NCBI GenBank assembly: GCA_002749535.1
Contig: MZZL01000396.1
Span: forward strand, 1 to 61,212
Source of the DNA: Apophysomyces variabilis
Taxonomy: Eukaryota; Mucoromycota; Mucoromycetes; Mucorales; Mucoraceae
Direction: 5' to 3'
Length of the DNA: 61,212 nt
Shown: positions 21,712 to 33,544 of the stretch, piece after piece
Numbering within the stretch: position 1 is the stretch's first letter
Layout: the number at the start of each line of letters is the position of its first letter
Position numbers and translations under genes: made by a program
Notes under the pieces: generated by a model
Database searches by the model: none
Seen by the model: the letters and a program-made list of their open reading frames with translations, nothing else
What the model was told of the DNA's origin: nothing

Positions 21712-23872
21712 TTTGCAGTTATCTTAGCCTTAAACACCACCGTCCTGTTGCAGAACATAGTTTTTCTACTAAGGTGCTGTAGTTTACCCTTCTGTAGTTA
21801 ATGAAGGCTGGCCAATTAAATTAATTCATGAAGAGAAGGTATACGTAACCAATATGAAACGGCAGTATGCGCTTATTGAATAACAACGGGGCAGTAACCA
21901 CAAGCGAACAAAACATACCGTTTCTCACTTTTGTGGGAAAACAATTTCACTGTCAGAAAAAAAGAATGGCATAAAAGAATACCTGCCCTCTTCGCTGCAG
22001 ACAAAAGAAAGGTGTGGAAATTTTGAATGTTGACAGAGCAAGAATAGACTTGAGGCGATGATTCCAATTTGGGAGAGTGGTCAATGCATTCGGTACACAG
22101 ACAAGACCCAAAGGAGGAAAAAGTGCGGCTATCATGTGATTTTTGATTCAACCGTATAACAAGTATGACATGAACACCCGGGAACCTGTGGTTCAAGACG
22201 GAAAGGCTTAAATGCACAAATTGAATGGCATATGGCGCTGGCAACATCATTCCTTTCCAGTGTTGCGCTTTATGAGAAATCCATCTAGGATGCATATAAT
22301 TAATTGAGAAAAAAATAATCTTTATTTAAACACTATATGTGTATCTTTTCCCGCGATGTTTTGTCAGTTACTGGCCCAGGAAAGCCATTTCCATGTGGGC
22401 CCGTGTTTGGCCAACCATGGTAAGGGCTTAATGATTCATGCAAACGTTGCTAATAAATGTCAACTGGTTGAATCGAACCAGCATAGCTTTGTTTGGCACA
22501 ATGCTGCCAGCACGAGAAGTCGGGAACAATTATCACATAGCTCCATTTTCAATGTCCAACGTTCAACGCTCTATCAATTACGCTGTGAAACCTCTGGTAT
22601 AGGAGACCTTCATTCCTGCCATTTTAGCTTTATTTTCTCGCAGTGACTGTAAGAGCTGTTAAACTTCTCACATGCTATCTCCTAAGGAAAGCTGGAAGGC
22701 CACATTTGGGGATCTTCAGTAAGGTTTTTTTTTGATACAGTTACAAATCCTTATGACCTCGATCATCCCAAATACTGTGAGGATATTAACACTCCTGCTA
22801 ACAACTGCCAAGGCGTAGAGGCTACGTGAAAGCGGGTACCGCATATCTTTGGAAGAAGAGAATCAAAACTCTCAAATGGTTATCCGAGCGTGTTAATATT
22901 TTGTGAGAAAAGGACATAGAATTAGACGGAGGCAAAATTTTTTTGGAAATGGTCAGCATCAAGGACGCTATTGAAATTGACTGTTTCATCGACTTTATAA
23001 TCACCACGGTCAAACGACACAATCTGCACTTGAAAGCAAAAAATGTTGCTTACATTAGTGCTGCAAATGAAACCTCAAGGATTGGTCTTCCATAGTTTCA
23101 TTTAGGTTCACATAACTTTAAGTAGCGCCAAGAGCAGCCATGAACAGGGATAATGATGAATAAATCAAAGTTGAGGGAAATCTTAACTCGAATCTAACTT
23201 GAGTGAGACTTTACCTTGACTTGAGCCACGAATTTACGAGGCAAGCTGATTACTGTTACTTTACTTCGCATTGCATAGTACGAATACAGGACCTGCTGAT
23301 GACTTGTTCTAAATAAAGATGTCTTAAATACCAATGAGAAAAAAAAAAGAATAAAAGAGATATAAGAAAGCAAGACTCCCTGACGATGACATATGGCAAA
23401 TGCATTATATATCTATTACGACGGGGATTTTAATTGAGCTTCGTATTTGCCTTCACCGACTGCAGAAAACTGTCACAGCACCTGTAGCATAGTTTGATGT
23501 AACTTAAAGGAAGAAGATATATTTATTAGCGTGTGACCTGGTTGGTATTGTTATGCATTAAGCATACACAGCTTTTATGAAGCCATTATGATTTTCGCAT
23601 TGCTATCAAAAGATGCCAAAACTAAATCAGACGACTGTGTGGCCATTATTGAAACAGGCACGACAAGCTAACATGAAATATCAGGACACATTGAAATTTA
23701 AACCTCGGTGAACCTGTTGAAGACATATGTAAAATGATGTGCTTCATTCTGAGATCGGACAGAACCTTCGCCAGATTCTGCTTGCAAAGCATTAAATCAT
23801 TTTCCGAGTCAACATGAGATCAAGCACATGGGGTGCACTACATATGATTGCTTCATGCATACATTATCGAGA
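21712..23872. other. Intergenic, nothing recognised
   Basis: About 2.2 kb with short ORFs on both strands (for example 21873-22295 minus, 22356-22646 plus) that show no domain or signal peptide. Nothing supported. Confidence 0.5.
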
Positions 23873-23880
23873 TATATAAC
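23873..23880 (+). promoter_or_regulatory. TATA box of the 48-aa peptide gene
   Basis: TATATAAC about 390 nt before the ATG. A leader intron is likely at 24159-24244 (AAG/GTAACC donor, TTCAG acceptor). Confidence 0.5.
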
Positions 23881-24266
23881 TCTTGCCATTATCCTCTCTT
23901 CAATTTTTGTCTTTATCCTCAGTTACTCTTGGTCAACAACTCAAAGTTAGTAGTCCTCACTATTCTTACTACGATTGCTATCCTGTCTATTTGACCATTT
24001 CTACCTAACCTACTGTTATCTGTCATTATTTCTAGACAACTTCTTCAGTATTTTGGTTGCTTAATACTTATCTAGCTGATATTTTCTTCACAAGTTCAAG
24101 CTAACTGGTACCTAATCTTACCATTCTCCACAACAGAGATCGAAAAGCCGAAAATAAGGTAACCTTCTTCTGCATATAAGGGGTTCCCACTTTTATTGGA
24201 CATGACTCTCATACAATTTCTTTTTCTTTTCCATATCAATTCAGCATATTCTAAATCTTTGTTATC

Positions 24267-24413
24267 ATGAACAAATACACGCTTCTGTTTCTTATCGTTG
24301 GCTTGTTAGCCTATTTCGCGGAAGCCCAGGCCAACCGACGCCCATGCCGACCTGGATGCCACTGGGTGTGTCCCGATCCGGAAAGACCTGAACTTTGCAG
24401 ATGCTATTGTTGA
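24267..24413 (+). CDS. Tiny secreted cysteine-rich peptide (48 aa)
   Basis: A short ORF with a strong signal peptide (hydrophobic TLLFLIVGLLAYF, cut after EAQA or near residue 20-22). The mature part is about 27 residues with six cysteines spaced C-x3-C-x3-C-x8-C-x-C-x-C, rich in Pro and Arg. The pattern contains C-x3-C followed by C-x-C, as in cysteine-stabilised alpha-beta peptides, but it is shorter than known defensins. It has a TATA box, a leader intron at 24159-24244, and AATAAA at 24428-24433 just after the stop, so it looks like a complete gene. An antimicrobial or effector role is inferred only. Confidence 0.72.
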   Translation: MNKYTLLFLIVGLLAYFAEAQANRRPCRPGCHWVCPDPERPELCRCYC

Positions 24414-24433
24414 TAAACGAAATATCCAATAAA

Positions 24434-25269
24434 ACGGCTATTTCTATCTCACGCATTAAGGTAGAAATGCTAATGGCTTCATGATCCTACTTTCAATAAC
24501 TGTCATAATAACATATGAGGCTGTACTACAAATAATCTACCTTCAAGTAGTGGGCGTCTATTTGGGCGCCTTATTGATATAACTTAGCCAAAAGGAAAGC
24601 GTAACAAAAATCATAAAAAATTGCTTGTATTTCTGAAGAAAGAAAAGGAGGATAATAAATTAAGACCTACTCCATAGTTACGAGTGATAGTGTTGTTATT
24701 GATAGAGAAGAGGACAGTAAAAGGATCAATTGTAAAGAAGGCAAGGATGCACAGACTCGGTTAACTAAGTGCAGGCTTATAAGACGCGTTGAAAGGCTGA
24801 CTGTGACGAATTGATCATTGAAGTTATCCAACAGTGTTCGGAAGACTGTATGCGGATTAACGTGTCTAACTGATACTACTCAAACCATTCATCCTGTCAA
24901 CTTGAAGGAGGTTTATTGTCAACATCAAACGTTAAACCTTTGCTGAACAACATGTTAATAACTCTTCGCCTAACAAGACTTTGAGCATGGTAACGAGGAT
25001 AGAGGTCAGTTTGATCATTTCATTCATTATCTTGTAGTCCACGTTATGTTTGCCCTTCCTAATCCTACTTATCGAACAGTGCACGCCGTTTTAAAGTGTT
25101 ACAGTGTTGTAATCGATAGATAATCTCTGAAGCTTTCACGCTAAGAGAAATCCGGCCGTCATTAAATCCTTAATAAGGATTAGTTCGGAGAGCCAATGTC
25201 GAAGGATTAAAGTAATGCTATAAAAGCCCACATATCTTAAGTAGTTGCCAGGTGAATTAGGATTGTTTA
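24434..25269. other. Intergenic, nothing recognised
   Basis: AT-rich spacer between convergent genes; no ORF or repeat that I can support. Confidence 0.5.
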
Positions 25270-26181
25270 TTACGGCATATCAAGAACACTACTGCTTGGA
25301 CTGTCCCGCTTATTGTGCGATTGTTCGATGGACATGTCGTTGACTGGTGGTATTGCCTCGTTATTACGAGACCGGCGACGGATCACAATGAATCCGACGG
25401 TAAGCGATATACAAATGGCGATCGGGCATACAATACTAATGACGGATGTTCTGAGTATGAGCAATGCTATGAATACGCATAGCATAAGACCTAATGTCAC
25501 CACCGCTGGTTTGGTATACCATCTCCGTCGCGTGTATATGATAAGCTGCATTATGTTGATATATGCTAGTGTAGATGAGAAATAGGTCATGTACACGTAT
25601 TGAATAGGCATCTTCAATGAGAATTGCATAATAACGTCAGTTGTCTTGCCCATTAGAGTCAGTCCCAATGATATGTACGATTGACCATCTACCGACCGCC
25701 TGTTCATATTCAGCACTACTTGGAAGTATGTCTCGATTGACCAGAGTGCAATGGATATCCATACCATGTTGGATGGTGTGTCATTTCCGAAGGCACGCGT
25801 GCATTCCAACGCTATGGCAGCTGAGTATACCACGGAACTAACTGTACCGAGCACCATCTTTCGGTAGAGAGAAGCCTTGGAGAATAGTGCAAACTGTAGA
25901 AGCATTATAGCCTCTAGTATCGGCATATACCAGCCGCTAATTTGCGTAAATAACGGAACTTTAATATCAAGGATAAAGAATAGGTTGATGAGACTAGCGC
26001 AAAAATTGCAGGACGCCCATATGAAACTTAGTCCAACAGTAGATCTGCGTCGGTAGTTCTTGACGATCTGTGGAAGGAGGACCAAGAACCAGATCGCATT
26101 GCTGATGTAGCCACAGCAGTTGGCAAGGATACACAGCCAATCTGGCAGATTCTGATCACAGTTTTCGTGTAGACCTCCCAT
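25270..26181 (-). CDS. PQ-loop repeat membrane protein (303 aa)
   Basis: Seven-helix PQ-loop family, whose fungal members export amino acids or cystine from the vacuole/lysosome. The first PQ-loop is clear in LLPQIVKNYRRRSTVGLS (about residues 34-51). The second, at TYFQVVLNMNRRSVDGQS (about 165-182), keeps Q but lacks the Pro, so it is degenerate. An extra hydrophobic stretch precedes a charged, Ser-rich cytosolic tail. I start at ATG 26181 because a TTGCAG acceptor lies just upstream (about 26197), so an untranslated or short coding first exon is likely. Possible AATAAA overlaps the stop. Substrate is not predictable here. Confidence 0.8.
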   Translation of the reverse strand: MGGLHENCDQNLPDWLCILANCCGYISNAIWFLVLLPQIVKNYRRRSTVGLSFIWASCNFCASLINLFFILDIKVPLFTQISGWYMPILEAIMLLQFALFSKASLYRKMVLGTVSSVVYSAAIALECTRAFGNDTPSNMVWISIALWSIETYFQVVLNMNRRSVDGQSYISLGLTLMGKTTDVIMQFSLKMPIQYVYMTYFSSTLAYINIMQLIIYTRRRWYTKPAVVTLGLMLCVFIALLILRTSVISIVCPIAICISLTVGFIVIRRRSRNNEAIPPVNDMSIEQSHNKRDSPSSSVLDMP

Positions 26182-26204
26182 GCTTAATCCGTTTGACTGC
26201 AAGG

Positions 26205-29200
26205 AGAAAATTACTATAAATTATTTTATTGACCGTCAAATCGTCAGGGCTCCGGTTCAAAATGTGTAGTTAAAGTGATTTAGAATCAAGATGAAGAGTA
26301 GATCGGGCCGCCGAACTGGTGATTTTCGCGAACCGGATTTTAGGAGACAGCTGAAGGATTAACAGAACCTGTACGAGAAACAAGACGCCTTGCATAGATG
26401 TAAGCAATGACGTGAACGACGAAAGATGATATAACCTGACGTCATCTGGTTTTCTCAAGACAAACGAATGGAAAGACTGTGCGCACTATGTTACACATGC
26501 ATGTTCTTCTCGTACACAAGAAGAACGGCGTGGACATCTGAGTTCGAAAACACATGGGCATGAGACGAAAGAGCACGGACCACGGGACAGTCAAGTGAAT
26601 GCAAGCATGAAAAATAATTCAAATTTAACAGCAATGGCCAATATTTATGTGTACTATTGCCATTATTTTTGTTTTACTGAATGTCCTGATGTAGGCTTTT
26701 CTCTTCGGCGCTTAAAGGAAGCAGTCAATTTTACTGTCGGAACAATGCAAAATGTTTCCTCAAAACTACACATGCGTTGAATTCCGGGATTCCTCCCTGT
26801 TCACACGAACGGAAACGCGGTTTTTTGTACCTGAAAGTCACGTTCAAACCGGTGCCATAATTGAATGGTACTTTTTCTAAAAAAGAAAAAGGCACGCTCA
26901 AACGAAACGTATATACTCGCCATCAAGGGACGGACCAGAAATTCAACTGAGCGATAAGTTGTCGAAATGCAAAAACGCGAAACAGTCGACATACAGGAAC
27001 GCGCTTGAAAAACTAAACGATCTTCCTAAAATTCGACAGTACACGGTTTTCAGAGGTATTTGAAAACCTTAAGCCAAAGTCATAATGAGCACGATGCACT
27101 GGTTACCTTTGCATGTATCGTTAAATATCCCCATCTGTTTCTTTATGTCACACAGCTTTTTTTTCCCATTTCAAACGTTGTAAACAGAGGTTTCTTTTTG
27201 TGGAGACATAGGAAATCAGTACTAGACAGACAAACTGGGAGTTGGTTTAATTCGACATATATATCCTTCTCCGGGAAGTTTTCAGTGCACTCATTTCTGT
27301 TTCTGCTACGGATCTTTATATATATTGCTACTATTTTAGCTTCTTGAATTATTGTGATGTTACACAAAACTATCATGACATGTTGCAAATACGATGACAG
27401 TTGGTCGAGGGATTGGTGATTATGACATTTGCTCTAAGGATTCTTTTACGTTTATAGGACAGCTCTCTTTATCAATAAAAATCTGTGTTGTGGTTTTTCA
27501 TCCCATCTATATACCAAAAAACAAACATGTCCTCTACTATAACCTTGTTCACAGTATCGAAGTAACTTTTTTTTGCTCGGTAGTTTCGCGGTGTTTGAGA
27601 AATTTTCTTATGTGAATTTCTCAACAGACTTACCCTTAAACATCGCTGCATTGTTTTTGTTAGTAAGGATAGTTCAGTCCTACAATCTTTCTATCGCTGT
27701 TTACCAGTTGTTCATACTGCTATATAACAACTGCAAGAAAACTAAACAGGTATTGTCATTACATCCTACGGTGTAATACTTCTACCATTGTGCAGTTCGT
27801 AATATCTGCAGATAAGTGACTTGATTTCAGCAATTGTTACAGCGAAATGGAACATACCGGCAGAAATACCACCTTTAGCATCAGTATTGTACGTCATGCG
27901 AGTGGTCCATGGCGCTAGATTGGGCGTTCCTTGGGATAAGCAGTTCTTTTTCGCACGAATGGTCTGGATGCCTGCAGAAATCAGTGTTCTATAAAATACT
28001 CAACCACAGAAGAAATAGGTTCCCGTGAATGCGCATGCGGAAGGAATAATTTGCTAAATTGGCTGTGATGCGTTTCTTGCTTGTCGTAGAATTTCATTTT
28101 TATGACGATGCTGAAGTCCATAATTATCGAAGCTTGCTCTCGAGATATCAATTTTGCTTTGGTGATACCAGATCCAGCGGACAACAACAGGTTGGCCATA
28201 TATGGCTGGAACACGATGCTGGGGAAAAAGGTTGTCGGACTATATCAGGTGAACAGCATTTGTTTATGGCACGCACGGACTAAGTCACATAAGAAGATTT
28301 TCCCCTGGTTGCTGCACATTCCGTTTTTGTCGAAGTTGTGTTCACTCAATCTTTGATTTTTATCTTCTTGGCTTATGCTATTCATTGGTCTTTGCATTGT
28401 TATTTGTATCACCCTCAATCTGAAAATGACGGCTAACTTGGATGCTCTGGGATTTGACAAGATAAAAATGGTCAGTCGTGGGAATACAACACTTATTTCT
28501 GTGGTCCTGTCTCTTTTTCTTTTCCCTTCTTCTCATGCAACAGCTCTTCTTTTTCGCGTACTTCATTCAATCTGCAATGCATGATTGTAGGTATACGATT
28601 TTCAGAGACAATTTTTCGGTGTCTTGACTAAGCGCTGCTTTCAAGGCTGCTTTTCGCCTCCAACAACGCCCTGTCGTAATTCCATCCAAAGAGAACTGCT
28701 TAGAATTATGTAAGGCGCCCATCGTTGTAGTCACAGACATCAATGTCGTCTGTTTTTTGGCCAGGGCGCGCATGTTTCTTACTTGAACCGTGGATATGAA
28801 ACGTAAAGTCAAAGCTAAATACACTGCGGAATCTCTTCAGAGGTTTGTGGAATGTACCTTCCACCATCTTTTCCATCACCTTTCTACCACTCCCCAAAGT
28901 TCAACAATCGGATGAACTGCTATATGTCAGAGACCATTATGTTGATGTTATTGGATCAAGTAGTATGCATTAGAGTCTAGTATTTTAATTTCATTCGACC
29001 ATGTTCTTTTATTTAAGCACTTTTTATTGGATTAACTTGCTTAAAACGATACATTTTATTGGAGCTACTGATTCTTATCTAGTCTATCCTAGTGCATGTT
29101 CTTTTCATTGCATGCATTATTTTAGCCATTAAAGTGCACTTCTTTGTCATATACAAGGACACTTCTTTAGCCATATATATAAAAAAACGGACACTTTTAC

Positions 29201-29725
29201 TTTCTTGGAGCTATGTAGTGTAACTATTAACAAGTAGCTAAGTTTACGCTTAGATTTATATTATCTTACCTAATCATTGAAGGTTAAAGAAGCATAGTTT
29301 TTGAAAACGACAATTAGTAAAACGTATTAAAAGCTAACACACAGTAGCATACATAAGCCAGCATAGAAATAACGAACGGCAGCATTACGTATAGGCCTAC
29401 AAAAAGTTACCTTGCCAAGTAATTAAATTACGACGTAAAAAAGTATCTGTACCAGTAAAAAGTGTGTCATCTTTCTCTGTTTCCATTTTGTTAAGAAACG
29501 AAAGCTACTCTATATAATAATCAAAAAGTCAAGATTAGTTATATTTAGGTCAATCAATCAAAATACCTTATTAAAAGTAAGAAGCAAGCTCTTCTATAAC
29601 GTAGTGATCATTCTAGCTATCAAAAGGAAAAAAAGAATGAGATGCTATAAAATGAAAATAAAAGCTTACCAGCAAAGGATATACTTTTAAATCAAGGTTG
29701 CATATTATTAGGATCATATACTAGT
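26205..29725. other. Long gene-free stretch
   Basis: About 3.5 kb of AT-rich sequence. Short ORFs on both strands (26270-26458, 27060-27347, 28059-28584 and others) have low-complexity or hydrophobic translations with no recognisable domain. I see no gene, RNA or repeat. Confidence 0.5.
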
Positions 29726-31670
29726 AACGTTTTGAAAGTGAGTTTTTCTGATGAAGAAATAGAAAAACACTATGAAATGAAAAAAAGGTATAAAGGAAAA
29801 AGTTTGCAAAAGAAAAGGATGAATAAAAGGAAAACGCGGATAACGCTGAAAAAAAGAAAAGAAATCATATTAGAAGCGCGTGATATAAATAATTATGCAG
29901 TTCCTGATAAATATGAATGCACTAGTTTTGCTGTGCTAACTTAATTTTGTATACATGTCTGCTACAGTAACAGCGTTAGGGGGGGAGAGGAAAATGTGGT
30001 AATAAAGTAAGCGCGCGATAAAATTATACTCGCCGTCGGGCAATATAGCCCGGCTAAAATATTAGAGCAATTATATGTCAGGGCAAACCGTATAAGTTAA
30101 AATTTATCGAATCTGTTATATTAAAGCCTGAACCAAATCGGTCATGCTAAATTGTATAAGTTTATTGAGAATATAAATTTATCGAGCATAATTTTATCGC
30201 GCGCTTACTGTATAAGAAATTCTACCACCTGGGTGAAAAGTGGGTGGAACCAGAGATTCTATCACGTGGTGTAAAGGTAGTAGAATCGCCCTTCAACAGC
30301 AGTGCGCTTATGCAACATCTGGAAGAAGCCTGGCCCGACTATGGCGTTTTCTTCAGTGGTAAAAGACAGCATAACCGCTGTCTTGCACATGTTATTAACC
30401 TTGCGGTGCAGGGCGTTTTGGCAAGGATCAACATAATTCCTGAAGCAATGAACAATGTATATGATGAACAGATCCATTTTGATCGGAACACGACTGAAAT
30501 TTCTTCTATTTTAGCCAAGTTAATTGGTTACTGCATTTAGAATGTACTTAGCACAGCTATAGCTTCGAAATGTCATTGTCTCGATCCGCCGTTCTGTTTA
30601 AATCCGTGAAAAACTGAAATAGTTCTGTGCAAATATGAATGTGTGACATTACCAGCCGGCGATTGATATTAAAACGCGGGGGAATTCTACGTATGACATG
30701 GTCAATTCCGCCTTGCTTATCCAAGGTCTATGCGTTGTATTGGTAAGCATTGAGAGCCATTTGAGTAAATGGTCGCTTTCTGAGAATGAGTGGTAGATCT
30801 TATTCCAGTTTAAGCATTCTAAGGTAAAGTTACTATTAGACATGTTGGCGCCTAAGTCTGCAATAACCCACCCTCTAATGAGAATTCTTCAAAAAGAGCA
30901 CAACCATGTTAAGTAGTAGCAATTACCCAACTATGGGTATCGTTAGACGTAGGTATAACGTTCTGCTGGACAAGCTGGATAATTACACCCACAGCAATTG
31001 GAGCTTCAGGAGGCAGCAGTTTTCAAGCTACGTAAAACTGCAGAAGTACTATAATGTGGCCAACTTCGTACCCAATTGCTCAGTAGCAACAGGTAGCACT
31101 CTAAAGTAAAGTTTTTGAGCTAAACAATCATTTACAGAACTAGAACCTCGACTCAAACTATCTTACCATAAGCGACACAAATGGGAAACTGAATGGGTAC
31201 AGTTTGTAGAGAAGCAAGTACCCGCCGTGTGTATGGCGGCTACCCTGAAGTTGAACATACTGGTGAGAATATAGTCATAAGTTCGGCACAATCAGAGGTA
31301 GAAAAATATGAACTGTTATAGCATGTTAGGTCATCTGCGCTACCAAGGAAAGGCAGAACAAGAAGATGAGCTCTCCGAATATCTCGCAACATATGCTGAG
31401 AACTGCGATCTGCTTCGCTGTTGGCAGACTATAGGAATTAGCAAGTATCTATCCTTAGCTAGAATGGCGCGCAATTACTTAGCAGTACCAGGTTAGTGTC
31501 TTCGTTCACCCCACATTCGTCTTCTGATTAACATTGTTATCTCAGTACAAGTGCTCCATGAGAACGAATCTTCTCCGCTGTCAAGGTAACTATAAGCCTA
31601 AATGATGCTTCACTTGTTGTAGAAACCATTCGTGTCTGTACGCTTGAAAAATACCGGCTACGATAGGAAC
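29726..31670 (+). pseudogene. hAT-superfamily transposase, decayed
   Basis: Fragments in several frames follow the order of a hAT transposase. They are a basic N-terminal piece (29732-29944), an RCLAHVINLAVQ block at 30391-30426, and a TR(W)NSTYDM-like block near 30680-30700. A YPTMGIVRRRYNVLLDKLD block (30920s) follows, then LQKYY near 31040. The C-terminal dimerisation signature is ARMARNYLAVPG at 31461-31496, and after a TGA the frame resumes with an ERIFSA block to about 31665. Stops, frameshifts and a MITE (30005-30210) show it is dead. Element ends and the 8-bp duplication were not found. Confidence 0.85.
30005..30210. mobile_element. 206-bp MITE inserted in the hAT relic
   Basis: Perfectly datable insertion: the related copy at 60848-61212 has the empty site GTGGTAATATAAGAAA. 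Here the same sequence is split after TA at 30003-30004, with TA repeated at 30211-30212. The termini are inverted over about 28 bp, starting (C/A)AGTAAGCGCGCGATAAAAT, with two mismatches. CAGT ends with a TA duplication point to Tc1/mariner (pogo-like) mobilisation. There is no coding capacity. Confidence 0.92.
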
Positions 31671-32100
31671 TAAAAAATTGATAAATACTCATGCTAGCAT
31701 TATTGACATCGTTACGCCACCCACGCAGGAGATTCAGGGGGACCCACACCAGGAGTGCGGCGCTGTTTATACGAAAAGTCTTCCGAAATTGTCCATATCT
31801 TGGCCGCAGAGATTTCTAGCGCCCCAGCAATCTGTGGAGAAGTCGGCGTGATGCTTAAGGATAAAGTGGGCCTGTGTTAGGGATTGCCACGCGAATGCAC
31901 ATCTAGAGAAAGTAGAAGGATCTACAACACTTAATCATCATAGAACAAAGCAAATCAGACAGCAGGATAACGTCAAGAATATAGAAGGAATAAGTTCAGA
32001 AGATGAATAGATAGCACAAACGGATGAGAAGCAATATTATAGTTTGGGTTATGTCGTGTCCTAAGTACTTACCTAAAGGGGTTAAATTTAATGGGTTGAG
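31671..32100. other. Spacer, nothing recognised
   Basis: Possible remaining hAT 3' sequence followed by AT-rich DNA; no gene seen. Confidence 0.45.
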
Positions 32101-32108
32101 TATATAAG
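32101..32108 (+). promoter_or_regulatory. TATA box of the 81-aa secreted protein gene
   Basis: TATATAAG, 215 nt upstream of the ATG at 32323, followed by a pyrimidine-rich start region. Confidence 0.55.
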
Positions 32109-32322
32109 TGGCAATGTATTCCTTTCCCACTTCTTCTCTCTCTGTCCTCGTTCAGCTGCACTTAGTATATCATCATAACGTCGTCTCTCCTATTTTACTT
32201 TGGTTAGTATAGGTTTGCCATCAATACTTCGTAAGCCTCTTTTCACACGCCACGTTTGTACCTAGAAATAACGAGATCAGAACTTAGCACGTAGCAAGAA
32301 TCTTTTCAAATTACCCGCCGTC

Positions 32323-32568
32323 ATGGTTCTCTTTAACAATCCGTTATACCGGCTTCTATCCGTTGTTATAATGCTTAGCTGTCTCGTGATGGGAGAAGAC
32401 GGACAACCTGCATGTTGCGACGTATTGGTGCGCGGTGCCGATGACAGTATAGTTGGTCTCAACTGTGTTGAAGGAGGAATTGACTGTGCTTTCTCTGGAC
32501 AAGTGACAGTAGAGTGCGAGAGTATTAACCAGTTTACCAAAGTTGGCAATGTTTGCAAGATAAAATAA
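32323..32568 (+). CDS. Small secreted Cys-rich protein, hydrophobin-like in part (81 aa)
   Basis: The first 23 or so residues form a signal peptide (YRLLSVVIMLSCLVMG). The mature chain starts with PACC and has CC-x15-C-x6-C-x9-C-x12-C, including VGLNC. A CC pair followed by GLNC resembles the middle of class I hydrophobins, but there are six cysteines instead of eight and the second CC pair is missing. It is therefore either a divergent hydrophobin relative or an unrelated secreted protein. Intronless; TATA at 32101. Confidence 0.65.
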   Translation: MVLFNNPLYRLLSVVIMLSCLVMGEDGQPACCDVLVRGADDSIVGLNCVEGGIDCAFSGQVTVECESINQFTKVGNVCKIK

Positions 32569-33091
32569 AACTGAAGCTGCGTAACAGTTACTAGCAAAAA
32601 GGCATACTAAGAGAAAGATAATAAGAGATGGTGTACTCGAAGTACAAACGGAAGGAGCGTGTTTGCGCTAGTTCATGGCAAAGACAAGAAAGATGCTCAA
32701 TAAATATATACTGTGCCAAACGAAAGATCCTAACGCGACATTTGCCCTTCTGCTGGACAACATTTGGCATGGCTACAAACAGGTAATAATATAAACACAG
32801 GCGCAAAATGACGTTCCGAAAAAAAAAAAGTAGCTTTAGTTTGTTTAAAGGTGTTATAAAGAGATCCGTCCGTAACATTTAGTGTCGCTTCAAGTTGAAA
32901 TAGTATATTTGATGTTATCGTTATTCTACGATTTTACCCTTGATCAGTCCTTCATCTTGTGGCCGTACTTCTAGAAACATCAAGCGCGCTTAGCTAAAAT
33001 ACTGTGCTTTATTTTTGGGCTCAATCGTATTGTAATAATATCCTTGTTGGAGCTTTGCATAGTGGTCAATTTGGATGCAGAATTTGTATCT
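32569..33091. other. Intergenic, nothing recognised
   Basis: Spacer between convergent small secreted-protein genes; no feature supported. Confidence 0.5.
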
Positions 33092-33544
33092 TCAGGATTC
33101 ATCGAATCTATCATAACTAGGGGCTATGCCTTGCTCACAACCCAATCGATAGTTGGTACCGCCTCCAAAATAATCTCTCATACAATCTTGAAGTATCCTC
33201 TCTACAACGTCACTGGAGTCGCGTTCTCCGGCACGGGCCAGGCAGAACCAACTGGAAGCCGACCGACTACTGGTATAGCAGTGCCGGTTCTCAAACTTGG
33301 CGCAATTGACACTCTTTAATCTACTCTGGCCCGTAAAAGTATCTTTCAACATTTCACATGCACCAAAGCGTTTGGGCATAATTGATTCCGCCCAGCAATG
33401 CTGATGTTCACCGCTCGGTAAATGATAGTTGATACCAACGTGGAACCCGCATTGTGACGAATCAACTGTCACATCCCGAACAAGATCTGCCCGAACGGAA
33501 ACAGAAGCTAGCAATGCAACCAATAAAGTAGGTATTTTCATCAT
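33092..33544 (-). CDS. Secreted protein with eight cysteines (150 aa), unknown family
   Basis: The start at 33544 (MMKIPTLLVALLASVSVRA) gives a textbook signal peptide. The same frame opens further upstream at 33655, but that longer start also looks hydrophobic and lacks a promoter. The mature chain has eight cysteines spread evenly (QCG, HCW, ACE, NCA, HCY, FCL, DCM, GCE), so four disulfides are likely. Glycine- and aromatic-rich loops; no family recognised. Single exon. Role unknown, probably extracellular. Confidence 0.65.
   Translation of the reverse strand: MMKIPTLLVALLASVSVRADLVRDVTVDSSQCGFHVGINYHLPSGEHQHCWAESIMPKRFGACEMLKDTFTGQSRLKSVNCAKFENRHCYTSSRSASSWFCLARAGERDSSDVVERILQDCMRDYFGGGTNYRLGCEQGIAPSYDRFDES

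Noticed and set aside
22465..22490. T-loop-like GGTTCGATTC on the minus strand, possible tRNA
   Set aside because: No acceptor, D or anticodon arm could be folded around it; no tRNA found anywhere in the window.
27060..27790. Chain of hydrophobic ORFs
   Set aside because: AT-rich composition yields Phe/Ile/Leu-rich translations; no family, start context or splice logic.
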